Made by a program: the position numbers and the translations under genes. From assembly GCA_002343985.1 (NCBI GenBank), contig DDTB01000001.1, positions 69,289-133,288 of the forward strand: a DNA stretch of 64,000 nt, given 5' to 3'. Shown in pieces: positions 17,422-24,156 of the stretch (positions are counted from its first letter, which is position 1; every line of letters starts with the position of its first letter). The DNA is from Chitinophagaceae bacterium UBA2375. Its GTDB lineage: Bacteria; Bacteroidota; Bacteroidia; Chitinophagales; Chitinophagaceae. The notes under the pieces are model-generated. The model searched no databases. It saw only the letters and a program-made list of their open reading frames with translations, and had not been told where the DNA came from.

Positions 17422-18222
17422 TTAACGCGTACTGATCAGTGATGTGAGCGGGTAACGCAGGTTTGTGTAGCCCATCATATCTACCTTAACGCTGCCCACC
17501 ACAATCGGGCTTTCCACGCGCAGGAGCAGGTGGTTGGGGTCATCGCTCACCCAGGCCACCATTTTTTCACCACCTTCAAACATGGTGCCTTTTACCAATA
17601 GTGGCTTGAATTTGATGGCCCTGAATTTCCCATAGCGGGTTTTCACTTTTTCTTTGCCCATATAGCGGATATAGAGGTGGTACACTTCATCGTCGAGGAA
17701 CATATCGAAGGGTATTTTATCCCCGGGCTTATATTTATCAAAATCAATATTGCGGGCATAATACACGGCGCTCACCACATCCTGTATGCATTCGGTGATA
17801 TTGTACACACCGGTGGTGCTGACCGCCGTTTTTTCTTTGTGGTTAAAAGAAACGTTATTGTATTTTTTGTAACCACCCTCGTCGATATCGCGAATGAATT
17901 TATAAGGCAGCAGAGAGGCCGTATCGATATAGCTTTCGTAGCGGTCCCTCACCCGGAAAAAATTATCAAAGAAAGAATACGATTTTCCCACACCGACACA
18001 GTGGTACACAGGTTTGCCGTTAAACCGTTCGAGGGTGGTGCTGAATGTGGCTTCGCCCGCGCCGATGTATGCGCCCAGGGTGCTGTAAAAAACTTTCATG
18101 GTCACCACTTCACCCGCTTTAAACGCGGTATTGGTGACACCGCAAAATTCGTTTTGCTGCGACCTGAAAGAAGACAGCAGCAGCAAAACCGGTAAGAACA
18201 CCCATTGGTAAATACGTTTCAT
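17422..18222 (-). CDS. DUF3108 exported protein
   Basis: The start at 18222 gives 266 residues with a signal sequence (MKRIYQWVFLPVLLLLSSF). A frame open to 18297 would add 25 residues inside the neighbour and is rejected, because ATG at 18222 overlaps the upstream TGA in the classical ATGA manner. The body matches DUF3108 (FKAGEVVTMKVFYSTLGAYIGAGEATF, later KTRYGKFRAIKFKPLL). The function is unknown; beta-rich and periplasmic is the best description. It is translationally coupled to the flippase-like gene upstream. Confidence 0.82.
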   Translation of the reverse strand: MKRIYQWVFLPVLLLLSSFRSQQNEFCGVTNTAFKAGEVVTMKVFYSTLGAYIGAGEATFSTTLERFNGKPVYHCVGVGKSYSFFDNFFRVRDRYESYIDTASLLPYKFIRDIDEGGYKKYNNVSFNHKEKTAVSTTGVYNITECIQDVVSAVYYARNIDFDKYKPGDKIPFDMFLDDEVYHLYIRYMGKEKVKTRYGKFRAIKFKPLLVKGTMFEGGEKMVAWVSDDPNHLLLRVESPIVVGSVKVDMMGYTNLRYPLTSLISTR

Positions 18223-19196
18223 GTTGTTTTCATCATTTTGACTCCCAGGATGAACAGGCTCCCGATGATTGCCGGCAACACCAGGTTGATCAGCCAAACG
18301 GCAAACATCGCTGCCTGGATTCCCAGCACATTATTGCTGAACATGCTCAGGATGGCCACGCCCGCTGTTGCCCGGACCGGCAACTCCGTAAATCCGATGG
18401 TTGGCGCCAGCACCATGATCAAAAAAAACTGTGTCATGAGCAAAGCCGACAAACCCTCCGAAATACCTACGGCCATCACCTGCAGGATCAGTACGTACTG
18501 CAAAATAAAGACCATATATCGTATTGCAGATAAAAATAACATTCTTAACAATTGTTTACGTGAAAAGCTGTCTGCCACGCTGATATATTTAACAAGGCCT
18601 TGTAATATCTGTATCCGGCCCATCACGGTAACGAATAGATGCACTTTAAAATACAGCAGCAACAGGATCACGGAAGCCGCTACCGACAAAGCGAGGAAAC
18701 CGGGATGCAGGAACCAGGGCATTTCAGGCAATTGCTGAACGGCAGTGCTGTTGTACCGCAGGTAAATCAACCCAACAGTTCCGGCCAGCATGGTAATTGT
18801 TAACTGGCTGATGCTCCCCAAAATGGTAAGGGGGATCGCTTTCAACCGGTTCTCTTCCTGCACAAACATGACGCGCCCTGCATATTCGCCGATGCGGTTT
18901 GGCGTGAGCATGGTGATGCTGCAACCCGCCAGCACAGAGCGGAACGCAAGTCCAAACCCGGGTTTTTCCAATGGGGAGAGTTGTAATTTCCATTTGACGG
19001 TTTCGATACCCCAGTTGAAAAACATCAGCATCAGCACGATCCAAAATGAAGCATAATGCCAGCTATCCTTCACCTGTTCCCAGCGATCTGGTAAATCAGG
19101 CTGGCGGATGATCTGACGGTACAGGCTCCACGATAATACCAGGAAGAGCAAAGGGCCCAGGCCATAGTTGATGAATAATTTGATATTTTTGTTCAA
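18219..19196 (-). CDS. Lysylphosphatidylglycerol synthase TM-region / flippase-like membrane protein
   Basis: The 325 residues form about eight TM segments with motifs such as ILVMLMFFNWGIETVKWK, SVLAGCSITMLTPNRIGEYAGR and PTIGFTELPVRAT, which mark the LPG_synthase_TM (flippase-like) family. These are integral inner-membrane proteins, some being the N-terminal half of MprF. The catalytic GNAT half of MprF is absent, so lysyl transfer is not implied and lipid flipping is possible. Translation begins at a TTG (19194-19196). Confidence 0.82.
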   Translation of the reverse strand: MNKNIKLFINYGLGPLLFLVLSWSLYRQIIRQPDLPDRWEQVKDSWHYASFWIVLMLMFFNWGIETVKWKLQLSPLEKPGFGLAFRSVLAGCSITMLTPNRIGEYAGRVMFVQEENRLKAIPLTILGSISQLTITMLAGTVGLIYLRYNSTAVQQLPEMPWFLHPGFLALSVAASVILLLLYFKVHLFVTVMGRIQILQGLVKYISVADSFSRKQLLRMLFLSAIRYMVFILQYVLILQVMAVGISEGLSALLMTQFFLIMVLAPTIGFTELPVRATAGVAILSMFSNNVLGIQAAMFAVWLINLVLPAIIGSLFILGVKMMKTT

Positions 19197-19229
19197 GACC
19201 CTCTTTTACCCATAAATTTAGGCCGCCCT

Positions 19230-19817
19230 GTGCAAAAAGCTTCAAAAATCATTCTTGGCATTGATCCCGGTACATTATTGATGGGTTATGGTTTGATTGC
19301 CGTGCATGGTTCGGAACTGAAACTCCTGCACATGGATGTATTGAAACTTTCCTCCAAACTCGATAATTACCAGCGCCTCGAAAAAATCCATCATCGCATA
19401 GCGGAACTCATCCACACATACAAACCGCATGAATGCGCGGTAGAAGCGCCTTTTTTTGGAAAGAACGTACAAAGCATGTTGAAACTGGGCCGTGCGCAGG
19501 GCGTTGCCATCGCGGCTGCCATGCAGGCCGGGATCAGCGTTTGCGAATATGCGCCCAAAAAAGTGAAACAGTCTATCACCGGAAATGGAAACGCGGGCAA
19601 AGAGCAGGTGATGAAAATGCTGCAGTCCCTTTTGCAGTTCAGGGATTCACCAAAATATTTTGATGCCACAGATGCGCTGGCAGTGGCAGTTTGCCATTAT
19701 TTCCAGGGGCATGCCATAACATCCGCTACCAGTCCCGCGAAAAAATCCGCACGCAAATCTGATAGCTGGACAGCTTTTGTTGCCCGCAATCCTTCGAGGG
19801 TCAGGAAGCCATCATGA
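19230..19817 (+). CDS. ruvC: Crossover junction endodeoxyribonuclease RuvC
   Basis: RuvC resolves Holliday junctions in homologous recombination. The 195-residue protein starts with GTG (19230) and carries the acidic catalytic residues in LGIDPGT (residue 10 region), AVEAPFF, and the C-terminal DATDALAVAVCH. The final 30 residues are a basic tail (KKSARKSD) beyond the usual domain. ruvA and ruvB are not nearby. The gene diverges from the flippase-like gene by 33 bases. Confidence 0.95.
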   Translation: MQKASKIILGIDPGTLLMGYGLIAVHGSELKLLHMDVLKLSSKLDNYQRLEKIHHRIAELIHTYKPHECAVEAPFFGKNVQSMLKLGRAQGVAIAAAMQAGISVCEYAPKKVKQSITGNGNAGKEQVMKMLQSLLQFRDSPKYFDATDALAVAVCHYFQGHAITSATSPAKKSARKSDSWTAFVARNPSRVRKPS

Positions 19818-19827
19818 GCCTGAATGG

Positions 19828-20220
19828 CTATGCCAAATTCGAGATGATTTTTTGTTGAATTTCCGCCAGCTCTTCTTTGCTAAGGCTGAGCTTGGGCCTG
19901 GTAAAATTCAGGTCGTTGGATGTGTTGATGGGGATGAGGTGCATGTGTGCATGCGGCACTTCGAGGCCGATCACGCTGATGCCGCAGCGGTTGCAGTCAA
20001 ATGATTTTTCAATGGCTTTGGCGATGGGCCTGGCAAATACCAGCATGCGCGACAGGTATTCGTCTGACAAGTCAAAAATTTTATCTGTTTCCGATTTAGG
20101 CACAACCAGCACATGGCCTTTCACTAAAGGAAAAATATCGAGGAAAGCGAAGAAATGTTCATCCTCTTTGATTTTGTATGAAGGGATTTCCCCTGAGATG
20201 ATTTTTGAAAATATGCTCAT
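19828..20220 (-). CDS. HIT-family nucleotide hydrolase
   Basis: The 130 residues show the histidine triad HAHMHLIP (HxHxHxx) near residue 91 and the upstream VPKSETDKIFDL region of Hint/HinT-type phosphoramidases. These hydrolyse nucleotidyl phosphoramidates in the cytoplasm; the physiological substrate is usually unknown. It follows greA by 19 bases on the same strand and is likely co-transcribed. It ends 10 bases from the convergent ruvC. Confidence 0.93.
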   Translation of the reverse strand: MSIFSKIISGEIPSYKIKEDEHFFAFLDIFPLVKGHVLVVPKSETDKIFDLSDEYLSRMLVFARPIAKAIEKSFDCNRCGISVIGLEVPHAHMHLIPINTSNDLNFTRPKLSLSKEELAEIQQKIISNLA

Positions 20221-20239
20221 GGCAAAAAGTTGAAAGCTA

Positions 20240-20713
20240 TCAAACGGTGATATTATCGATCCTGAATGAGATTTTTCCGGCGGGCACGGTTACTTCCGCC
20301 ACTTCACCCACCACTTTACCTAAGAGGCCGCTGCCAATGGGTGAGGTTACAGAAATTTTTCCATCCTTCAGGCTGGCTTCTTTTTCTGAAACTATCTGGT
20401 AGGTAAACTGCTTTTTGGTGGCCATATTCGTGACCGTTACCTTGGTAAGTATACTTACCCTGCTTGCATCGATGCTGTCTTCATTTAAAATCCTCGCGGT
20501 AGCGATAACCCCTTCCAGGTATTTGATTTTTGCTTCCAGCAAACCCTGTGCTTCCTTGGCTGCATCGTATTCGGCGTTTTCTTTCAAGTCGCCTTTCTCA
20601 CGGGCTTCCGCAATGGCTTTACTGGCCGCAGGCCTGTCTACCGTTTTGAGTTGGTGCAGTTCCGCCTGCATTTTATCAAAGGTTTCCTGTGTGACGTAGT
20701 TTGTATCTGCCAT
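20240..20713 (-). CDS. greA: Transcription elongation factor GreA
   Basis: GreA rescues backtracked RNA polymerase by stimulating transcript cleavage. The start at 20713 gives 157 residues, MADTNYVTQETFDKMQAELHQLK onwards, the normal length; the frame is open to 20743 but the added MYFFYLKYLS has no counterpart. The N-terminal coiled coil with the acidic tip (DLKENAEYDAAKEAQ) and the C-terminal FKBP-like domain (SPIGSGLLGKVVGEVAEVTVPAG) are complete. A strong terminator hairpin lies in the presumed leader; see the entry at 20731. Confidence 0.96.
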   Translation of the reverse strand: MADTNYVTQETFDKMQAELHQLKTVDRPAASKAIAEAREKGDLKENAEYDAAKEAQGLLEAKIKYLEGVIATARILNEDSIDASRVSILTKVTVTNMATKKQFTYQIVSEKEASLKDGKISVTSPIGSGLLGKVVGEVAEVTVPAGKISFRIDNITV

Positions 20714-20730
20714 GCTTAGGTATTTTAAAT

Positions 20731-20767
20731 AAAAAAAATACAACGCTCCGGTTTACCCAAAGCGTTG
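20731..20767 (-). terminator. Strong terminator-type hairpin between the dehydrogenase gene and greA
   Basis: On the minus strand CAACGCTTTGG pairs with CCGGAGCGTTG over 11 positions (two G-T pairs) around loop GTAAA, followed by TATTTTTTTT. It is 39 bases past the dehydrogenase stop and only 18 bases before the greA start. Because a good -7 element lies upstream of it (20780-20787), it may sit inside the greA leader. Confidence 0.85.
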
Positions 20768-20779
20768 CATGTATTGTTA

Positions 20780-20787
20780 CAAAGATA
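20780..20787 (-). promoter_or_regulatory. -7 element TATCTTTG, candidate greA promoter
   Basis: Minus-strand TATCTTTG followed by T fits TAnnTTTGY. A start about 7 bases downstream would give a leader of about 60 bases that contains the terminator hairpin. Confidence 0.5.
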
Positions 20788-20806
20788 GTGATTTCCTTAA
20801 AAATGG

Positions 20807-21724
20807 CTAAAATCCCAGTTTTTCTAACAAAACTTTTGCCATGAGGTAAAATGATTCGTGGGAATAACCCGCGATATGAGGGGTCAGAATAACGGCAGGA
20901 TGGTTCACCAGGAAATTAAACTGTGCCTTCTCCTTATCAGAAAAGGACTGGATTTTTTCATTTTCCAGTACATCAAGCCCGGCACCACGGATCATCCCGT
21001 GTTCAAGGGCATGGATCAGGGCATCGGTATCCAGCACTTCGCCCCTCGATGTATTAAGTATCCAGGGCTTTTGTTCCAGCGATTCAAAAAATGGAAGTCC
21101 GGCCATATGCCTGGTATCTTCGGTCAGGGGCAGGTGGAAACTGACCACATCTGCGTACTTCGCGATATGTTCAGGATTGGCTTCATGTATATAGCCTTCA
21201 CCAAAATCATGTTTGTATTTATCATAGGCCAGCACGGTGACCCCGAAAGAGGACAGTAACCTCGCGAACGCGCTGCCTGTATGGCCGTAACCGATGATGC
21301 CCACCGTTTTGCCCTTCAACCCAGTCCCCCTGTTTTCTTCCCGTTTCCAGATGCCGCGGCTCAATTCATTGGCCGATGCATGGATATGGTTCATCAGGGA
21401 AAGCAGAGTGCCGAGCGCATGTTCCGCAACGGCCTGGCAATTACCTTCCGGGCTGCTCACGCAATGAATCCCTTTTTGTTGAGCGAAGTCGGTATCAATC
21501 AGTTCCATCCCGCTACCGAGCCGGCCGATCCATTGCAGGCGTTCGGCTTTTTCCAATAATGGTTTATCGATACGAAGCCTTGTGGTTACAACCAGTCCGG
21601 TTACCTCATGGATCATTTTCTCCAATTCCGCATAGCTGATATCGGGTAAATACCTGACATCAAGGCCACGTTGAACCAGTGTCTCGGGGAGGTATGGGTG
21701 CGCTTTGGCGGTTATGAGTATCAC
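20807..21724 (-). CDS. D-isomer-specific 2-hydroxyacid dehydrogenase family protein
   Basis: The 305 residues have the NAD-binding GIIGYGHTGSAFARLLSSFG motif, the arginine segment ILNTSRGEVLDTDAL and the catalytic TPHIAGYS histidine, the pattern of the D-2-hydroxyacid dehydrogenase/phosphoglycerate dehydrogenase family. It lacks a C-terminal ACT domain, so it is a short form and the substrate (phosphoglycerate or another 2-hydroxy acid) is not fixed. The gene is 7 bases downstream of ridA on the same strand and probably shares its promoter. Confidence 0.9.
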   Translation of the reverse strand: MILITAKAHPYLPETLVQRGLDVRYLPDISYAELEKMIHEVTGLVVTTRLRIDKPLLEKAERLQWIGRLGSGMELIDTDFAQQKGIHCVSSPEGNCQAVAEHALGTLLSLMNHIHASANELSRGIWKREENRGTGLKGKTVGIIGYGHTGSAFARLLSSFGVTVLAYDKYKHDFGEGYIHEANPEHIAKYADVVSFHLPLTEDTRHMAGLPFFESLEQKPWILNTSRGEVLDTDALIHALEHGMIRGAGLDVLENEKIQSFSDKEKAQFNFLVNHPAVILTPHIAGYSHESFYLMAKVLLEKLGF

Positions 21725-21731
21725 GGTACAA

Positions 21732-22112
21732 TTAAGGGATATATGCGATCATGCTGATTTCCACATTTACCTGGCGCGGCAGGCCTTTCACAGCCACGGT
21801 TTCCCTTGCCGGGAACTGGCTGCTGAAATATCGTCCATATATTTCATTGACCGTTGCGAAAAGCGACATATCGCTCAGGAAAATAGAAGTCTTCACAACA
21901 TGATCAAAACCTGCGCCGGCTTCTGTTAAAATCGCCTGCAGGTTTTTCATCACCTGCTCCGTTTCTGCTTCGATACTCCCTTGCACCAATTCCTGTGTAT
22001 CGGGGTTAAGGGCGATTTGACCGGAGACGAATAAAAATTGCCCGGCCCTTACTGCCTGGTTATACGGGCCAATGGGTGCCGGCGCCTGGTTGGTTTGTAT
22101 GATCTGTTTCAT
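21732..22112 (-). CDS. ridA: RidA-family reactive enamine/imine deaminase
   Basis: RidA hydrolyses reactive enamine/imine intermediates made by PLP enzymes. The 126 residues carry PAPIGPYNQAVRAG near the N-terminus, FVSGQIALNP, and the C-terminal RETVAVKGLPRQVNVEISMIAY with the conserved arginine and glutamate. A minus-strand TATATTTG is 18 bases upstream. The pairing with a 2-hydroxyacid dehydrogenase downstream suggests an amino-acid metabolic context. Confidence 0.95.
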   Translation of the reverse strand: MKQIIQTNQAPAPIGPYNQAVRAGQFLFVSGQIALNPDTQELVQGSIEAETEQVMKNLQAILTEAGAGFDHVVKTSIFLSDMSLFATVNEIYGRYFSSQFPARETVAVKGLPRQVNVEISMIAYIP

Positions 22113-22129
22113 GATTATTTATGTATGTG

Positions 22130-22137
22130 CAAATATA
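22130..22137 (-). promoter_or_regulatory. -7 element TATATTTG for ridA
   Basis: Minus-strand TATATTTGC, 18 bases before the ridA ATG, is one of a divergent pair with the element at 22154. Confidence 0.6.
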
Positions 22138-22153
22138 TCTTTTATCAACCACC

Positions 22154-22161
22154 TATTTTTG
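22154..22161 (+). promoter_or_regulatory. -7 element TATTTTTG for the 3HCDH-like gene
   Basis: TATTTTTGC lies 15 bases before the ATG at 22177, giving a very short leader. It supports the start at 22177 over upstream codons in the same frame. Confidence 0.6.
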
Positions 22162-22176
22162 CACAAAATCAGGGAT

Positions 22177-22791
22177 ATGAATGTATTGGTTTGGGGCGAC
22201 GAAGCTCGTGTGGCTTCGATGCAAAAAGCGTTTCCGGAAGCCGTTTTTACCAAAGCGGATGAATGGGGGACATGGATGGCGGCGGATGGCGCCGACCTGT
22301 TGATCAACCTTGCAGACGATGCCCTAAGCCAGGATTACAGCAATTTGACATCACCCGCATTTTTACATGGCGTTAGCATAAAAAATATTGACCGTCCATT
22401 TCCAGGTATGGCATTGCGCTTCAATGGCTGGGCCGGTTTCGCGGAGCGGAAGCTGTGGGAATGCGCGGGCAATATCAGTGATCAGCACAGGGAACTTGCT
22501 GAGCAAATGGGCGTGGAACTGATCCCTGTTCCTGATGAGCCGGGTTTGATTGCAGGAAGGGTTGTGGCGATGATCATCAATGAAGCGTACTTTGCTTTGG
22601 GTGAATCAGTCAGCAGCAAAGCTGATATTGACACAGCCATGAAACTCGGCACCAATTACCCATACGGGCCCTTTGAATGGGCGAACCTGATTGGCCCGGC
22701 GAGGGTACTTCAACTCCTGAACGCATTAGCGTCTACCGATACCCGTTATACCCCATCACCCCAACTCATCCGCGAAGCGACAGCACCATGA
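22177..22791 (+). CDS. Degenerate 3-hydroxyacyl-CoA dehydrogenase-family protein
   Basis: The 204-residue protein resembles the C-terminal 3HCDH domain at residues 120-185 (PGLIAGRVVAMIINEAYFALGE, then TNYPYGPFEWANLIG). The N-terminal NAD-binding part is short, about 105 residues instead of about 180. It opens MNVLVWGDEARV, without the GxGxxG loop. The usual HFFNP catalytic motif reads LRFNG (80-84), so the catalytic histidine is missing. It is therefore probably not a working dehydrogenase and may bind CoA esters or act as a regulator; that is inference. Its TGA overlaps the tsaB ATG, so the two are coupled. The frame is open to 22072, but the promoter position favours 22177. Confidence 0.75.
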   Translation: MNVLVWGDEARVASMQKAFPEAVFTKADEWGTWMAADGADLLINLADDALSQDYSNLTSPAFLHGVSIKNIDRPFPGMALRFNGWAGFAERKLWECAGNISDQHRELAEQMGVELIPVPDEPGLIAGRVVAMIINEAYFALGESVSSKADIDTAMKLGTNYPYGPFEWANLIGPARVLQLLNALASTDTRYTPSPQLIREATAP

Positions 22792-23468
22792 GCCTGATAC
22801 TCACGATTGATACCGCATTATCAGAGGCATCTGTGGCATTGTCGCAGGATGGGCGATGCACTGCTGTGCACCTGAGCGAGAACCCATTTAAGCATGCTGA
22901 ATTTGTGCATGTGGCGGTACAGGAATTGTGCAAACAAAAGGGCCTGCAATTGCAGGACATAGACGCAGTGGCAGTAACCGCCGGCCCCGGCTCATATACC
23001 GGCCTGAGGGTGGGAATGGCAAGCGCGAAAGGTTTCGCGTATGCCTTATCCAAGCCCCTGATTGCCATCAACACCCTGGAGGTCATGGCCTGCCGGGCTT
23101 TGCAAACATTGTCGCCGGCTCACCAGGAAATCAGGCTGTTTTGCCCTATGATTGATGCCAGGAGGATGGAAGTGTTTTGCGCTGTATACGACCGTAGTTT
23201 GAAAACCATACTAGAACCACATGCCCGGATCCTCGATAAAGACTCATTTAAGGAAGCATTGAAACGGGAACCCATCCTTTTTTTCGGCAGTGGGTCTGCC
23301 AAATGGAAGGACCTGGAACAGGTGGGGCAAGAAAATTTTACAGAAATCGGACAATTGTACACGGCCTTATGCCAGTTATCCGCGCAACGATTCCAGGACA
23401 AAAACTTCAGCCATCTCATTCATTCTGAACCCTTTTACGTGAAAGATTTCTACAACGGTGCACAATAA
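22788..23468 (+). CDS. tsaB: tRNA threonylcarbamoyladenosine biosynthesis protein TsaB
   Basis: TsaB is the inactive-ASKHA partner of TsaD in the complex that makes t6A at position 37 of ANN-decoding tRNAs. The start at 22788 (ATGA overlap with the upstream stop) gives 226 residues: MSLILTIDTALSEASVAL, AVTAGPGSYTGLRVGMASAKGFAYAL and MIDARRMEVFCAVYD are the family motifs. The frame is open to 22677, but that extension lies in the neighbour. TsaE, another member of the pathway, is at 59393. Confidence 0.94.
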   Translation: MSLILTIDTALSEASVALSQDGRCTAVHLSENPFKHAEFVHVAVQELCKQKGLQLQDIDAVAVTAGPGSYTGLRVGMASAKGFAYALSKPLIAINTLEVMACRALQTLSPAHQEIRLFCPMIDARRMEVFCAVYDRSLKTILEPHARILDKDSFKEALKREPILFFGSGSAKWKDLEQVGQENFTEIGQLYTALCQLSAQRFQDKNFSHLIHSEPFYVKDFYNGAQ

Positions 23469-23532
23469 ATTCGCGAAAAAACAGTTATTAGATTTTAACA
23501 ATACGTAAAAAGATTGAATATTATACTGGTTG

Positions 23533-23540
23533 TATATTTG
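23533..23540 (+). promoter_or_regulatory. -7 element TATATTTG upstream of the ArsR-type gene
   Basis: TATATTTGC with a TTG at 23514-23516 (16 bases between) is one of the better promoters in the window. The gene starts at 23586. Confidence 0.6.
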
Positions 23541-23585
23541 CAGTTGAAATTCATTGTTCAAGCACCTTAAACCTCATTAAATCCT

Positions 23586-23936
23586 ATGATTGTCGAAACA
23601 CAGTCGGCAGAGCAAATCCTACCCTCTGCTAACGGTACGCAAGACGCCCTGAAGATTAATTTCCACAACCTGAAGAAAGCGGCCCTTGTGCTTCGCTCAC
23701 TCAATCACAAGCTGCGTCAGCAAATCCTGGCCCTGATTGAAGCGGAAAAGAAGATCACCGTAACCGAAATTTATGTTCGCCTCAGGCTGGAACAATCTGT
23801 CGCTTCACAGCACCTGGCCATTTTACGCCGGGCGGGCATCGTGAATACCCAACGGGACGGAAAATTCATTTACTACACAGTGAATTACAAGCGGGTTGAA
23901 GAAATCAACCAGTTTGTGGAACAATTGGTTTCCTAA
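23586..23936 (+). CDS. ArsR-family winged-helix regulator without cysteines
   Basis: The 116-residue protein has a winged helix-turn-helix at about residues 40-105 (LRQQILALIEAEKKITVTEIYVRL, EQSVASQHLAILRRAGIV, then the wing RDGKFIYYTVN). This is the ArsR/SmtB fold. It contains no cysteine, so it lacks the metal-binding ELCVCDL site and also the two cysteines by which SqrR/BigR-type members sense persulfides. The signal it reads is therefore unknown. It is followed by a strong terminator and then the CstB-like gene, which is a natural but unproven target. Confidence 0.87.
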   Translation: MIVETQSAEQILPSANGTQDALKINFHNLKKAALVLRSLNHKLRQQILALIEAEKKITVTEIYVRLRLEQSVASQHLAILRRAGIVNTQRDGKFIYYTVNYKRVEEINQFVEQLVS

Positions 23937-23958
23937 TCGAATTGTACCGGTGTAGGAG

Positions 23959-23989
23959 AGCGGTTGATCATGCATCAACCGCTTTTTTT
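23959..23989 (+). terminator. Rho-independent terminator after the ArsR-type gene
   Basis: A 10-base-pair stem, AGCGGTTGAT with ATCAACCGCT around loop CATGC, is followed by a T-run to 23989. Confidence 0.92.
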
Positions 23990-23995
23990 ATGTAT

Positions 23996-24003
23996 TATCT
24001 TTA
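23996..24003 (+). promoter_or_regulatory. Possible -7 element TATCTTTA for the persulfide dioxygenase gene
   Basis: TATCTTTA matches TAnnTTTG at seven of eight positions and sits just past the terminator, 153 bases before the ATG. If used, the transcript leader would consist mostly of the heptamer array. Confidence 0.35.
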
Positions 24004-24031
24004 CGCTTTGGTCATAGCAGCACGGAATCAT

Positions 24032-24154
24032 CAAAATCATACATCATACATCACAAATCATACATCAAAATCATACATCATACATCATACATCATACATC
24101 ACAAATCACACATCATACATCACAAATCACACATCACAAATCATACATCACAAT
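24032..24154 (+). repeat. Heptanucleotide tandem array (CATACAT/CACAAAT/CACACAT) abutting a start codon
   Basis: The stretch parses without gaps into 18 units: nine CATACAT, four CACAAAT, two CACACAT and three shortened six-base units (CAAAAT at 24032 and 24066, CACAAT at 24149). CATACAT occurs four times in a row at 24072-24099. The array contains no G, so an RNA copy would be C/A/U only and essentially unstructured. It ends two bases before the ATG at 24157. There are no spacers, so it is not a CRISPR array. Confidence 0.95.
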
Positions 24155-24156
24155 CC

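Noticed and set aside
18219..19196. MprF (lysyl-phosphatidylglycerol synthase)
   Set aside because: Only the membrane half is present; the catalytic GNAT domain is missing, so lysyl transfer is not supported.
23586..23936. Arsenic or metal-responsive regulator
   Set aside because: The protein has no cysteine and no metal-binding motif, and no arsenic or metal resistance gene is adjacent.
24032..24154. CRISPR array
   Set aside because: Units are seven bases with no spacers, and no cas gene is present. It is a simple tandem repeat.
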